Origin: Amoebophrya sp. A120
Lineage: Eukaryota; Sar; Dinophyceae; Syndiniales; Amoebophryaceae
NCBI GenBank assembly: GCA_905178155.1
Contig: CAJINV010000017.1
Span: 1,294,722-1,358,721, forward strand
Direction of reading: 5' to 3'
DNA: 64,000 nucleotides
The translations under genes and the position numbers were made by a program. The notes under the pieces were generated by a model that saw only the letters and a list, made by a program, of their open reading frames with translations, was not told the DNA's origin and searched no databases. Below, piece by piece: positions 45,301 to 58,126 of the stretch (positions within the stretch are counted from its first letter, which is position 1; each line of letters starts with the position of its first letter).

Positions 45301-48300
45301 GCAGCGTCTGGCGCAAAACATCAAACATTATCGGCCACGCGAGGATCTCCAACGAGGAAAAAAGACCGGGCGTTCTTCGATGAGGCCCGACCGAGGTTGT
45401 TGGAGGAGGTCTTTTTGAAGACGCAACAAGGTTCTTGCGCGGTACCTCTACCTGCTTCGAAAGTAGTCTCCCAGCTCCTGATGCATCCGACTGTCGGCTA
45501 CGCGGCTACGTTGACAAGCGGCACAGTGCGCATTTACCAGCCATTTTCCTCATCATCATCTTCTGCGCGTGCTTCTCACGGGACGAGCAGTGGCGTACCA
45601 GGAAAAGCTCCTGCAAATACTGCATCGTTAGCCACACCACCGGCAAATGCAAACAGCGCACCGACAGTAGTAAGATCCAAAATTCTTTCCCACGGGGTGC
45701 TAGGCGGCGGTCACGACTCCATTCGGTGTCTCGCCTGGGACACAACAAACACGAGGAATTACCCGCCCCTGTTGCTCGGTGTGACCACGACCTCGGTGTT
45801 GGTAAGCGCCAGAATCACGTCACTGGACCAAATCGGATTCAAACCTGTTCTGGTTCGCGGGGGAGGGGGCGGTAGTTTGAACACTTCTGCGCAAGTACCT
45901 GCCTCAACAACAACGTCAACATTATCGTCCTCTCAAAGTAGAACAGCTTCAAAAGCAACCACAAAAGACCAGTTGTCTTCATCTCGTCGCGCACCTGCTG
46001 CTGCGCCTCTCGTCGGCATGGTTACGAGGACTTCTTCATCTTACAACCGTGATGACGCAGGAGCCTCGACGTCCACATCACAGCAAGGCGCGACTTCGCA
46101 GGTCAAGAATGTTGAGGCCGTGGTGGTGAAGTTGTGCTTCACACTGGTGCTCTATCACGACAAGACACTCGACGTCGGGCAGTTCTCGATCAAAAATCGC
46201 GATGGGATGTTCACGGTGTTCTGGCAGGCGAGGCACACACTGAGACTGAATGTCATGAACGCAGCGAATTATAGTGCGCTTTCAGTATCGGGGCCGGGGG
46301 CGGCACCCGCACGACCCGCAGCGATGTCGCAGCAACAAATTTGCGTGCGGAAGAGACTGGACTTCATGCCAGATGCACTCGGTGCGGAAGTGCTTGTGGC
46401 TAACAATTATAGTGGCGAAATTACAGGAGCGGGCGAAGCAGAGTCAGAACCTCCAAGGGAAACCGGTGCGGCTTTCCCGTCGATTCAAACCGGCAACATC
46501 CGAACTGGAGAGATGGGAGTGCTCAAGGGACTCGGATTTGCAAAAACCTCCACGCATCGCGCTGTCATCGCCGCGCATAAAGACAAACTCAACGACCAAC
46601 AACTTCGCCACCAGGGAGGACCAAAAATCCTTGCCATCGACCTTGTAGACGACTACCTCGGTGTGCTGTGGAGCTCCGCTGAGGTTGCAATTTATTTCTG
46701 CGGTAGCGTCACGGGATCGGGACGAGACGCAACGGAAAACAGTGCAGCTGGTCTCGATCACCAACAAAAAGTATCTGGAGCAGCACATCAGACGCGGTCA
46801 AACACGAAAAATAACACTAAAAGAAAACCGCGGGAGAAGTCCTCCTCCTCGTTCCGGTTGCTTTGCAAAATCGTTCTCAAAAACGTGCCCAACCTGCAGC
46901 GCGACAAGGCGGCTGACTCAACGACGACCTTCCGTGCCTGGAACGCGCAAGGGCCGGTGAATGATTTAGCCCAGGGGCTGTATCAGCAATCGAATAACCT
47001 CACGAAGTCCATTCTGGACCACGTAAAGCAACCACCGAATCTACTGCATGCCGCGACCGCGTCTGCCGGAAATACGAGCAGGAGCTTCCACCGTGGTTCA
47101 CAAGACGAGAAGACGCAAACTGAAACTTCACTCTTCGCATCGTCAGGTGCAAGAACAGGAAATGCAAAAATCGAAGTAAAACTACAGGCGTCCGACTTCC
47201 TCACCTACGGTTTTTTCGAGTTCCAGCGCAACACCAGTACCGGCGACGGCCTGGTAGCGCTCGCCTTCGGTTTCGGCGACTCCGGTTTGTATGGTCCGAA
47301 CCTGTTCGCCAGAAGTCGATCGCAGGTCGCCGGCGAATCTTTTGTCACCGCCCAGGTCCTCTCGGTTGCCCCGACGACGGAGGCGGTGTGTTTTGGGCCA
47401 AGCAATTCCGGCACTTTGCTCGTCATGGACAACAGCGACCTGCGGTCTCCGCAAGTCTGCCTCCAGGTGATACCGTTTCCGTCGGCCATAGCGAACGCGC
47501 TGCACTCCTCGACGGCACTGAATCTGTACCACCCGGACGCGCTTCACTTTTTGATCACGCACGCCAACTTCTTTCCGGACAAAATGGTCCACACGGTACT
47601 GCGAAAATTGCGGGAGGGCTTGAAAACAGCGAACTGGGAGGTGCTGGCCGATATTGTTGTGGATAACGATATCTACGAGGAACACGAGCAACTCGGTCAC
47701 CGAGATGAAATAACTGGTACTCCGTCGCAATTCGTATCAGCGCCCGCGACTGTCGCGACGACCAGTGTGGTCACTGCTAATCCCAAAGCCGACTGCGCAG
47801 AAGATTTTTGGAACGATCGCGACAGCGATAGCGATGCGGATGAAATGGAGAAGCTTACTGCTGCTTCTACCAATCTCGATGTTCTTACCTCTTCAGAACC
47901 TAAAACCGCGCGGCCTTCAGCTGGCGCAACAACTCCTATTTCAACTGCAGTAGCTCCTGTGTCCTTCTGTTCCTCCACGTGGGACGCTGCTTCTTGGCGA
48001 TTACCCGAGGTGGAATTGAAGGAAATCGTGGAACTTTTACACCACAAGCGCATTCCTTTTGTGGATTCCGCGGAGCAAAGGGTGCTAATCCAGATGCTCA
48101 ACAGCTTCACGTCAACGGGAGCATCAAAACCAGCGATAATTCCCTCGAATCCGCTTGCCTCGCTAAAGGTTGACTTTCCCGGGCAGAAGTTCCTTCGCGC
48201 TTGGTACTTTCACCGCGGATTGAATCAAGTTTATTCCGCAGCGACAGGGACTTCTACGACTACTGGAACCTCCACTACAAGCAGTTCGACCAGCACGACC

Positions 48301-51300
48301 AGAGAAAACTACAGCGCTCTTTCCTCATCGTCCTCCTTCCCAATGCTGACAACTTGTGCTGCCGCCAGCCTGTCCACCGAAGACATTGTGTGGGCGTTGC
48401 ACAGCAAGGACCAAAGTGCGCTGTGTGATTTGATGCTTTTCGAACTGGAGAAACAAACGGAACATGCTGCCAACATAGCAAACCAGCCGACCACGTTCGC
48501 TCTGGAAGGGGAGGAGACGAAAATTTCGGGGGAACAGATTTGGAGAGCCTTCGAATCCGTTTCCAAGCTCGGGTTTTGGCTGACCAACAAGACGCAAATC
48601 ACCCGCTGTCTGGAGGCGCTTCCGAAGAAAATTCTGCAGCTGCAGAAAGACGTCCCCCTGCAGGACCGGAACCCGGAGGCGGTGGCCTTGTGGTACGCCG
48701 CGTTGGGGCGGCACAGCTTGCTGGCCGCCTTGTACAAAGCGTCGAAACAGGAGGCCATTGCAGGCTTTATCTCCCAACTGGCAGCGAATGTAGGAGGTGG
48801 AGGGAGTTTGCGGAAGAACCAAGTACAACTTACAGGAACAATGCAGGGAGCGGCTCGTCATCATGCAGGAACAAGTGGAACTACTTCTACTACAGGCATC
48901 GAGCAGCAGGATAATTCTCAGCAGACACAGGATCAGGAGCAACAGCAGCAGTCGCAAGCCGTGAAGACCAAAGCGATCAAAAATGCGTACGAGTTGATCC
49001 GGCAGAAGCGGTACATGCTGGCGGCGACGTTTTTTCTCTTGGCGGACCGCTGGCGCGACGCGGTAGACGTTGTAGTGCGGTACATGAGCGACTTTGGCCT
49101 CGCTTTACTCCTTGCCCGGCTCGCGCCCCTCGACGCTGTGGAGATCGATCCGACGAGTGGGTTTGGAGCGGAGGAGAAGAAGCGGGTGGAGGAGGTAATC
49201 AGGGTGGCGGAAGGTGGCGGGGCGAATTTCGAAGAAGATGGAGATGGTATAAGTGCTGTCTTGTTCCTGATCCTGCTATTCCCTGACAATCTTTTCTACT
49301 TGCATTGTTCTTGGAGACGGTTGAATGCATGGGTGTCATGCCACCTCCTGGAGGAGCAAAATGAAATCCAATACAGAACTACGATGCAACAAAAAGAAGA
49401 ATAACAAAATAAACTAACATCAGCCTTCGCTGCCGGCTCCCCGGAACTACCGGTAGCAGTATCAGCCACTGTAGCTGCTAGCTCCATGAAGATTGACCAC
49501 GACTTCGAGCAGACTGCAACAATAAAAGTCCCCCCGCTCGTGTACCACGTTGCCATGGACGAGCTTTTTCCTCTTGCGCAGAGCCGGGGGGACGTCTGGC
49601 TTTCTAGTCTAGCGTTGTGGCACGCGGGGAAGTGTGTGGACGCCGCGGCCGTGCTGTCAGGAAGAGCAGGCGTAAGAGCGTCGTCGTCGACCAAAGGAAG
49701 TGCGATTGTTCCGGCTGTCGAGTCGTCGTCCGGCGATGCACCGGCTTCGGCGCAGTCGGGCGGAACCACGTCAGGAGAGATGACGAACGCATCCCCTTTC
49801 GCAGCTTCGTCCTTCTCTCCTGACATGATCTCCTACAACAACCACGAGAATTCATCATCCCAGCTGCCACCAACGTCCGGGCAAGCGACTTTCCTAGTCG
49901 GTCTGCGCCCGGGCGCCCGGGACGAGCTGATCACCGGCCACTTCCACGATTTCCTCGTCGAATTACTGCGATGCGACATGAAAATCGAATTCTCGGCGCA
50001 TATAGCAGGCGCGGAACAAACGTCGAATACGTCTACTTCCAGCACTGCTTTATTTCAAAATAGTGCAACCACGTCAGCTACACCTACAGGGGTAGCAACC
50101 GCCAGCGGAGCGAAGATTTCCAAGCCGCGTCTCTCTCGCCAATGGTCGTCCGTTTCGAGCTCCCGGCAGAGTTCGAAAGAACAGTTCTCCTCTGGCGCAG
50201 AAGGGACGTCAACCACTATGGGCATCGCAGCCGAGGATGAGATATCACATTACGATCCAGAACATCAAGCAAAAGTTGATGTAGATCAAGTGAGTAACTC
50301 CATCACAGAACTGGGGCTAACGTACCTCCAGCGCCGGCACCCCGTGCTCGCTTACCTTTCCGGCGATCGCTCCGTGCCGGTTATCCGGGCACTCTTACCA
50401 TTGTTTCTCGGCATGGGCAGGAGTTTTGAAGAGTTTACCGAACAGCTTCCGACCCCGCACTTATCCTACGCCGAGAAGCACCAGCTGTGGGTAACCAGTG
50501 CTTCTTCCGGCGGTAGGAATAACGGCGGCCAGAGGACTACAGAAATATCATCCCGCAAGGGAGGTGGACCGAAAAACAGCATGATCAGTGGTCTGAATGC
50601 CGCGAGTGCGGAGAATTTCGTGCTCGAGACTCTATCCTTCTGCGTGCGAAACAACGCAACGAGCTTGGCGCCCGGCGTGGACTTTCCGTGCCGCGTGTTG
50701 AAAGCGGCGCTCCCCCACTGCGGATCGTTGAAGTTGCAGACCCTTGTTGCTGCAGTGCTGGCGCTGTACGAACTTACTACCGGCAGCGGATTGTGGTTGA
50801 GTGACTACAAAAACTGCGCGGCGCGATATTCGTCTTCCAAGAAAGGTAGTGGCTCAGCAACGGATCATGCGCACCGTGGGAAAACATCTGCAGGAGCAAT
50901 TGCGGCTGCCCCTCTGTGGGCCTCTGATTTCCTGAACAAAGACGTCGATGGAAAGCAAGTGCTGTTGGGTGACCCGACGGAAAACCTTCTGGATAGCGAG
51001 GAGGAGAGTAGAACAGGAAGTATGACAACGGAAGAGCTTCACTCGGCGAGAGAGAAGACTACCGACGTCATGTGGCGCGTTCTTTTGCAAGCAGTGCAGG
51101 AATTGTCTGCGGACGCAGTGCTCGTGCAGGGAACAAGGTCTGGATCTGTTGGTGGATCGCATCCTTCTCCGACGAATCCTTCCGGGTCGTCTTCAGGCGC
51201 TCGTCCTAGGCAGATACTCCACCCCCCAGCCCCGACTTTCAGTACCGCCGCATCGCTTTTGCTGCAACACTACGAAGACGAGGACTCTCTGACCAATACC

Positions 51301-54300
51301 AGCACTGAAGATCTTCCTCCTGCTGCTGGCGCTGGTAATAAAACTGGAAGCACATCAGCAAGTGCCAATATGAGTGGTCCACAGCATTCGCGACCACACT
51401 CCCCTGCTCGTCCGCAGCCGCCAACACCAACGCAGGCCCTACTTCCGGTTTTTCTCACGACAGCATTGTCCTCTTCCGCCCAGCTTCCTGCCTCCGTCCA
51501 ATCCGACCGCCTGGTCCACACGGACGCGGCAACCCGGCACCCAAACAGCCGCATGCTTGAGTCGCTTGACCACGATCGCGACGTGGTTCGGGCGAGGTTT
51601 GACAAACTTCGTACGGATTTCCAGGCGGAATTGCAAGTGTGCAGGGATAAAGACGCAGGTGGTGGAGCTCTTCGCTTTACTTCTTCCAAGAAAAAACAAT
51701 GGGTGGATAGCTCCTGTGGAGGTCTGCTGTGTCTCACTCCGCTTCAGAAAGTTTTCGTCTTGTCCTTCGCGGTGCAGGTTAGCGAACAGTTGGTGGACCA
51801 CCTGCTTCAGAAAACGGAATTCGAAACGCGAAGCGCGCCACCTTATACAGGGCCGCTGACGGGCATAGCTACAACAAATCCGTCTTCCCGTGCGCCATCC
51901 TCGACATACAACAGCAAACAATCGAAGTCGACCGCGTCTTCTTCATCGACTTTCGACTCGCTCCCGCAAACCGGCACCATGCGGACCTTCCTCCACCTTA
52001 TCACAGTGCGTGCGCGGCACTGCGTCGTCGAGGAATTTTCCAAGTGCCCCCAGGATTTGAAACTGGCGTTGCTGCACGACGACATCTTTTCCTTGCAAAT
52101 CCCGCAGGAGCTGGCGAGCTTCACCTTTATGCGTCGGAAATCGAGATCGAAGACCGTACCTCTACCAACAGGAGCCAGCAGCGCAACCGCGATGTTGACG
52201 GCGGCCGAGTACGACGCTGCGCGAAGCGGTGGTGCTGCAGCTGCCTCAGGAATTAGTACTCAGCCGACATCAACTTTTTTCGGCAGCGTGTTCGGCGGCA
52301 TCCTTGCGCCGGTAGTTGTGCCTGAAGCGGTGGACGATGTTGTAGTATCCGACGAGCAGACGCCGAATAGCAGGACTAGCGGGACTAGTACAACTGGGAC
52401 AGCGCAACAAAGTACCATCCACCGGATTCAGCTCACCCCGATGGATGAGTTATTCCGAATCGCCACCGGAAACAACATCGCTGCTTTGACCTTGTGGCAA
52501 AGGCTTTCCGGGACGTCATTTCTCCTTTTGCTTGGCACACACCACCCGGCGGTGGTGGCGATGCGACTTGATGAGAAGTTTGAAAAAGACTTCGCCTTGA
52601 ACCCAAACAATTCCTCGAGCTTTCATTCGGCAACATCCGCCGGACCGTCGACCGCAACCGGAGCTACAGCGCTGAGTGGTAGAACTGCTGCAAATTACAA
52701 CAACCCCGGGAACTTTTCCCTGGATCGGAACCTTCTCACGACCGAAAACGAGCGGAACAAGCTGGAGGAAGAAGAATTCCTGGCCGCTGCAGCGGAACTA
52801 CAACAGAGCGGACTTCTGGATGCAACGGGAACAACAGAGACGAGTCTGAGCGGAACAATCCAAAAGTCCTCTCAGCTGCAGTCTCTCCTCCTGAAAAAAG
52901 TTGTCAATGCCGCCAACTCTTGCGTCGTAGACAACAGCGGGTCGCTACGGGTAAGTTTGTTTTCCGAGACCGACGCTTCGTCCTCGTTTCTAACCGCCGG
53001 GAAGATGGTTAGTGAGGGCGAGAGGTGCCATTTGTCCATGTTGATGCGGAAGCCGTTGCTGGCCACCGACGTGGAACACGAGTGCTGGGACACAGCCAGG
53101 GAGATGCTTCTAGCCGGGTTGAATTATCGCGCCCCGTCCTCGTCGTGTTCGTACGACGAGCGCAGCAGCTTCCTGGCCACCACCGCGAGAGGAGCTGCCG
53201 GTGTTTCTATCGCCCCAGCACAACTTCTTCGAGTATTAAAAAGCGGCGAGATCATGTCCAATTTCAACCCACCGCCAGGAGCAGGGGAGACAGTATTAAA
53301 CGGGACGCCGGGGGCTACAACTGCAACTGGACGGGTCGTTGACGGTCCGCAGGACGTTGTCGTGGATGACCAATCTGCAGCTACGCCTAGTAGTGCAGCC
53401 CGCTCACGGCCCCCGCGGGGAGCTTATCTGCGGATGAAAGTGAACAAGAGCAGCCCGCCGAGCAGAGGTCCAGAGGAGGACGAGGTGCTCGAAGGGAATG
53501 AAAACGCAGCTCCGACGTCATCTTTTTCAGAAAGTAGTAGAAGTAGAACTGCACGTGCACCTGGTGTCCACCAACACGCTCCTCCATCTTCCGCGATCCT
53601 TGACCAAGCGATCAATTTCGAGCAAACTACGGCTGTGAAGAAGCTGAAAACTGTCCCCGAAGTGATCACAATGTCGTGCGCGCACAAGACGGAGCCGCTG
53701 TACGCCGTCGCCTGCGATTCGGGGCCGCTGGCATTCGTGCGCTCGTTTGCGGAGGAAGAATTGGAAATCAGTTTGGACACGTCTGCGCTGGTGAATGCGG
53801 GGAGTGGCAGTTTTGGAGCCGGCAGTGCTGCAGTGGCGGCTTCTTCTAGAGCCGGCGGCGTCAACCAGCAAGCAGCGTTTACATCCCCGGAGAGGCGGCG
53901 GGCCGAAGAAGAGAGTGCTGCAGCAACAACGTCGCAAGGTGGACCGCCAAATGCTGGTGTAAGTGGTGACAACTTGAAGAGGATAACTTCAACACCAACC
54001 CTTAATGGCTCTTCGTCGTCCAGTGGGGCGGTGGGGGTCGCAGCTGGTGCTGGACCAATCTCTCTGTCCCCTCCCGCAGACCTATCCCCAACTACCAGCT
54101 ACTCGGCAGGTGCTGGTGCTGTAGCGAGCGCAGGCTCGTCGCCCGTGGACACCGGCGGAACGTTGCAGCACGGCAAGAAGACGCAGTCGATACCTTCTTC
54201 AACGGCCTCAACTTATCAACAAGTGCAAAAATGTCTGGGTCTGGAAGGTTAGAACTTGTCATGCTAAATCTGAATGATGCAAAAATCTGTGTTGCGTGAG

Positions 54301-55698
54301 TACCAAAAGCTGTCCGCTTTTGACCAAGTTGAGAGGGAGTTTCTCATGCAGGAAAGGCATGATAGAGACCTCAAAAAATCTGTCATGCTGGGTCTCGCAT
54401 TCCAGACCTCATGGGTCATGGAAAACCTGCATCACAAATCTTGCATTCTTGCAGACCCAGACACTTTTACATTTGATACAACTACGAAGCAAGCCAACGC
54501 CTACGTCGCCACGCAGCGGATTTCTGTACTGCAGTTCCAGGGCGACAGAATCGTTGTCGGAACCCGAGGTGCGGTGGATTCGCCAAACGTGTGTGTTTAC
54601 CACTATGGCGCTGGGATAGAAAGCTTCAGTAAGAGAAGTTCTGCTCGTCCAGATGTTGACCGACAAAGTGCGATGCCGTCAGGAGCGGTTGCTAGTACTG
54701 ATCCCAGCTCAACAAACAGACACAACAACACAGTGTCCCAACGCCCGTACCTGACCTTCTCGACCGAGTCCGCGCACAGCCAACTTCTCGGTGGGGACTT
54801 CTGTTCCGAGCAGTGCCTGGTAACGTGTGGAGCGCCGACGGAGACGACGTACTTTTCCACACCTTTGTCCTCTTCAAGCTCGGCAGCTATCCAACCGGGC
54901 AGCTACAACTACGCATCCAGTAAAGAGGAGTTCCACAGCTCTTTGGGAGTGTGGGACCTGCGCATACCGCCAAGAGCCAGGCTCGTGCTCCGAGACAAGA
55001 TCTCGCTGCGCGGAATGTCCAGCACGTCCGCAGACGCATTGATCAACACCAGGGTGGCCTGCTTGTGGACGAAAGATGCGGGGTCAGGATCTTGTACTGT
55101 TTCATCATCGAATAGCAGCGTAGCCCACACCGCTACTGGAGAGATTATTCCTTTCGATCAGCACGGAACAAGTGGGTTTTCGGCGATTCGAAGGCCGATG
55201 GTACAGCAGGACTTCTCTTCAGACCTGTTTTTCGTGGACCACCATGCGTCTTCGACCAATCTGCCCTCGACCGCCTCTCTGAATTATGGCACCAACGGGA
55301 CAACATCATCATCCTCTTCGAACCTTTCCTCCAACGACAAAACGCTTCTAGTCACCTCGCGCAGTGGCCACCTGCGGTGGTTTGACCTGCGCAACCAGAA
55401 GTACGTGCACAAGGCGAAATCTTCGCACAACGGGTCCGCGGTGAAGCAGTTGCTGGTTTTTGAGGACTTGAAAAATTGCGTGACCATCGATCATAACGGG
55501 AACCTGCTTCGTTGGGTCTGCCCCGATCTGGCGAGGCGTTTCACGGACTGCTTTTGCGTCGAGAAGAAACAGCAACTACACGCGTCGACGAGCTTGTTGG
55601 TGCAAAGGACCGCCGTGGTGTCCTCCGCGCAAGTCGTCGGTCCGAGACATTTCGTGACTACTGGGCTGGATGGAGCGTTTTACTTGCATTGCTTCTGA
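42328..55698 (+). CDS. RAV1: DMXL / Rav1-like V-ATPase assembly factor (rabconnectin-3 alpha type)
   Basis: Exons 42328-49246, 49424-54213 and 54484-55698 (4307 aa plus stop). Intron 1 is GT-AG (177 nt); intron 2 is an introner. Rav1/DMXL proteins, in the RAVE complex, promote reassembly of V1 with Vo sectors of the vacuolar H+-ATPase on endomembranes. The N-terminal ~1600 residues contain WD40-like strands (for example VVRAAWHPRLPAFLVVTTG, IRCLAWDTTN) split by Ser/Thr-rich inserts. The Rav1 core lies at about residues 1900-2380: FVDSAEQRVLIQML, FPGQKFLRAWYFHRG, AFESVSKLGFWL, AVALWYAALGRHSLLAALYK, YELIRQKRYMLAATFFLLAD, then GDVWLSSLALWHAGK in exon 2. A C-terminal WD40 segment (LLVTSRSGHLRWFDLRNQK, about 4190) matches the DMXL layout. 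Long disordered inserts explain the length, well above yeast Rav1 and also above animal DMXL (~3000). ATG 42328 is the first Met of the frame. Confidence 0.88.
54214..54478 (+). mobile_element. Introner-like element, family B copy 2
   Basis: 265 bp. Starts tatcaacaagtgcaaaaatg then tctgggtctggaa; ends gcagacccagacacttttac then atttgata. Exact flanking repeat caact (54209-54213, 54479-54483). Removal gives Ala-Ser-Thr-Thr-Lys-Gln-Ala-Asn, joining exons 2 and 3 of the Rav1-like gene. Confidence 0.92.
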
Positions 55699-56203
55699 AT
55701 ACGACTGGTAGGGCTCCTGCACCAAGAACGAGATGAACGCTGAAGAACAAGAGGTGGAAACGCGACTAGGAATAGAAATATGAAAATGAATAGTTTTAGG
55801 TCGTGCTCGTCTTGACGGTGGACAGCATCGCGTCTGGTGCTCACACGAACTGTTGTTCAGGGGGTCTGAGCTTCGACTCCGCTGGGTATAAAATATAAAG
55901 CAGAGAGGTCTTGAGAGTAGGTACCTACTCAGTATGATGGTGCTTGCGTGGTGCGCCGCCAAAAAACAACAGCCTCCTGGAGCGTAACGTAACGACAAGG
56001 CGATGCGGCACGAAAAAGTAGAAGCCTCTGTATCGAAAAATACGAGAAGTTCTTGCATCCCTATCGACCGCATACTAGGTAAGGTTACAAAAAGTGTCGT
56101 CTTTCAACCTTCGAGTTGTAGCCATCCACCCTACGAACTATTCCGCCACACACACAACATCATCAAACTACTACCTCGCTTAATTGCTAAACCGAAAAGC
56201 GCC
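55699..56203. other. Intergenic stretch, no gene seen
   Basis: About 500 bases between the Rav1-like gene and the zinc-ribbon gene. The latter's frame is open back to a Met at 56003, but the extension is not protein-like, so I leave it as 5' leader. Confidence 0.45.
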
Positions 56204-57152
56204 ATGCGTATCCCACGCGAGCGTCAGATTCCCCGTACCCAGCTCGCCACCGGCGGCCTCTATGTCGCGCGTCTGAGCACGTTTGCGAACGGGTATCGGG
56301 CCTACAAGGATGGGCTACGACGCTACGACGACATTCCCCAGCCAGTCCTGAAGAAAAGCCGACAGCTGTCCACTAATGTGGAATTCTTACAAGATCAAGA
56401 ACGAGGCACCAGTGATGGCGGTCCTGCAAGGGGCAGTACAACTAGCCGGAACACCACGGCGTCGTCTTCCTCTGGGCGCGACACCGTGATGTCGTTTGTA
56501 AGCCGCCCGTCAACGACGGATTCGGTGAAGAAGACAAACAGGCGAAACCTGAGTACGTCCACTTCTTGTGCGACCAGAAGCTCTTCACGGCTGTTTGAAC
56601 CGGTGTTGCGAAAATCGAAGAGAGAGGACCATGAAGACCTCGAACAAGGAGTGGTATCTCACAATGACGACCAAGAAAACGACGATCCGTTTGGATTTGA
56701 AGCAACAGAGGTGCTGCCGCCGCCACCGAGGGAGACCATATGGTATGATGTCCTACTTATACGATTATGTCCCCGGCGAAAGATCTTGAACACGAGGGCT
56801 TGGATGTATCTCTTGTTGCACATGGTGCTGCTGCTGCTGCTGGTTGTCAATGTGGGACGCATGAAATGCTCCAGTCTGATGTCGCCACTGTGCACAGATG
56901 CCACTTGATGTTTCACAGCGACGAAAGTAAGTAAATAAACGAAGCACAAACTCCTGTGCATTCAACTCCACAACTAGGTACGACGAGCACTACCAGCCGC
57001 ACCTGATCGACGAAAACACCACGCCGATTCGCTGCTACAACTGCGGAAAGCCGAACGTACGACATGAACTGTTGTCCTCAGGACCACAAACAAGACAAAA
57101 GTGCACCCACTGTAATCGGTGGTTCGATATCGAAAAGGCAAAAGCTTTGTGA
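56204..57152 (+). CDS. Small protein with C-terminal four-cysteine zinc ribbon, function unknown
   Basis: Exons 56204-56742 and 56978-57152 (237 aa plus stop), joined by a GT-AG intron within Thr-Ile-Trp-Tyr-Asp. The N terminus is basic and hydrophobic-mixed (MRIPRERQIPRTQLATGG), which might be an organelle presequence. Residues ~65-165 are Ser/Thr/Asn-rich. The C-terminal exon has CYNCGKPN and, 20 residues later, CTHCNRWF: two CxxC knuckles of a zinc ribbon. This suggests a nucleic-acid- or ribosome-associated protein, but no family is recognised. The frame is open upstream to 56003; ATG 56204 is preferred because the conserved-looking protein begins there. Confidence 0.65.
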
Positions 57153-58126
57153 GCGTAGATTGTTGTGCGTGTAGGATAGAACTCATGATATACTAAAGAG
57201 TATGTTTGTGATCATGTTGCGTTTCTTTGCACCTTTACAGAAGCTGTTTGTGGTTTCGTGCACTTCATGTCGGATTCAGTGTTGGAAAAAAGTTTGTTTC
57301 CTGTACAAAAGTCATCATCGTTTTGTCGGCTAAATAACAAAGTCACAAATACAAGTTAAAGCTAGATTTCCAGCAAAGAACATGCTAGATTGAGACTGCG
57401 CCGTCGTCTTTCTCGAGCCTACTCCTAAATTCTATTTCCATCCCTCAAAGATTTGTTCCGCGATTCAATTTTCGTCTTTTAGTCACGGCTGTTCTTGTAG
57501 TTATCGTCAATTGATGTTTTCCTTTTCTTGTTGTGTCGTTTTTGTTGCACCCGGATCCAAATTTGTCGTCGAGCCATGCCAGCAGATCTTATTTCTCAAT
57601 GAGTATCTATGAGAATGAAACTGAAAGCAATGCGATCCTCTCGACTTTTTCGTAAGGTTCTTGAAAGTTGATATTGTCAGACTCTGTAGTTCTTCATCTT
57701 CTTCTAAGAGCTTGTCGCGCTCTTGCAACATAGGTGCCGTGGGTCTTCGTAAAAGACAACTCATCGTGTCCGTTTTGGATTTTTGACCCTCATCCGCCCC
57801 CTGCAAATAATTGTCGCAGAAGCATTTGTTGCACATTGCTGCTTGTTTTGCGCTCTGTATTTGCTTTTCTTCGGTCCGCTTTAGGTGCATGAGTTGTCAG
57901 TGTCTTCTTGGTCTCGTCGTCGCAAGCGCCAGTGGGCCGCTACTGATCCTCGTGAATTAATTGACGGTCGACGGCCGCTCCCGCTGTCGTGCACTGCTCG
58001 CTGCACCGAAGGACCCCATTGGAAAAGCGTTGCTAGCCGCAACGTGGTGTTCGTTCTGACCTGAAATTCGCATTGCAGAGTCAAGGAGCCGGTATTGATT
58101 GGAGCAGGTGCAGGAGGACGAAAAAA
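57153..58126. other. Intergenic stretch, no gene seen
   Basis: A 127-codon frame on the - strand (57507-57890) is Lys/Gln/Ser-rich and has no motif. Given that all supported genes are on the + strand I do not call it. No RNA gene seen. Confidence 0.45.

Noticed and set aside
53424..53972. 182-codon - strand frame inside the Rav1-like gene
   Set aside because: Shadow of low-complexity coding sequence; the + strand frame continues through it.
57507..57890. 127-codon - strand frame between genes
   Set aside because: No motif, no introns or neighbours on that strand, AT-rich; insufficient support.
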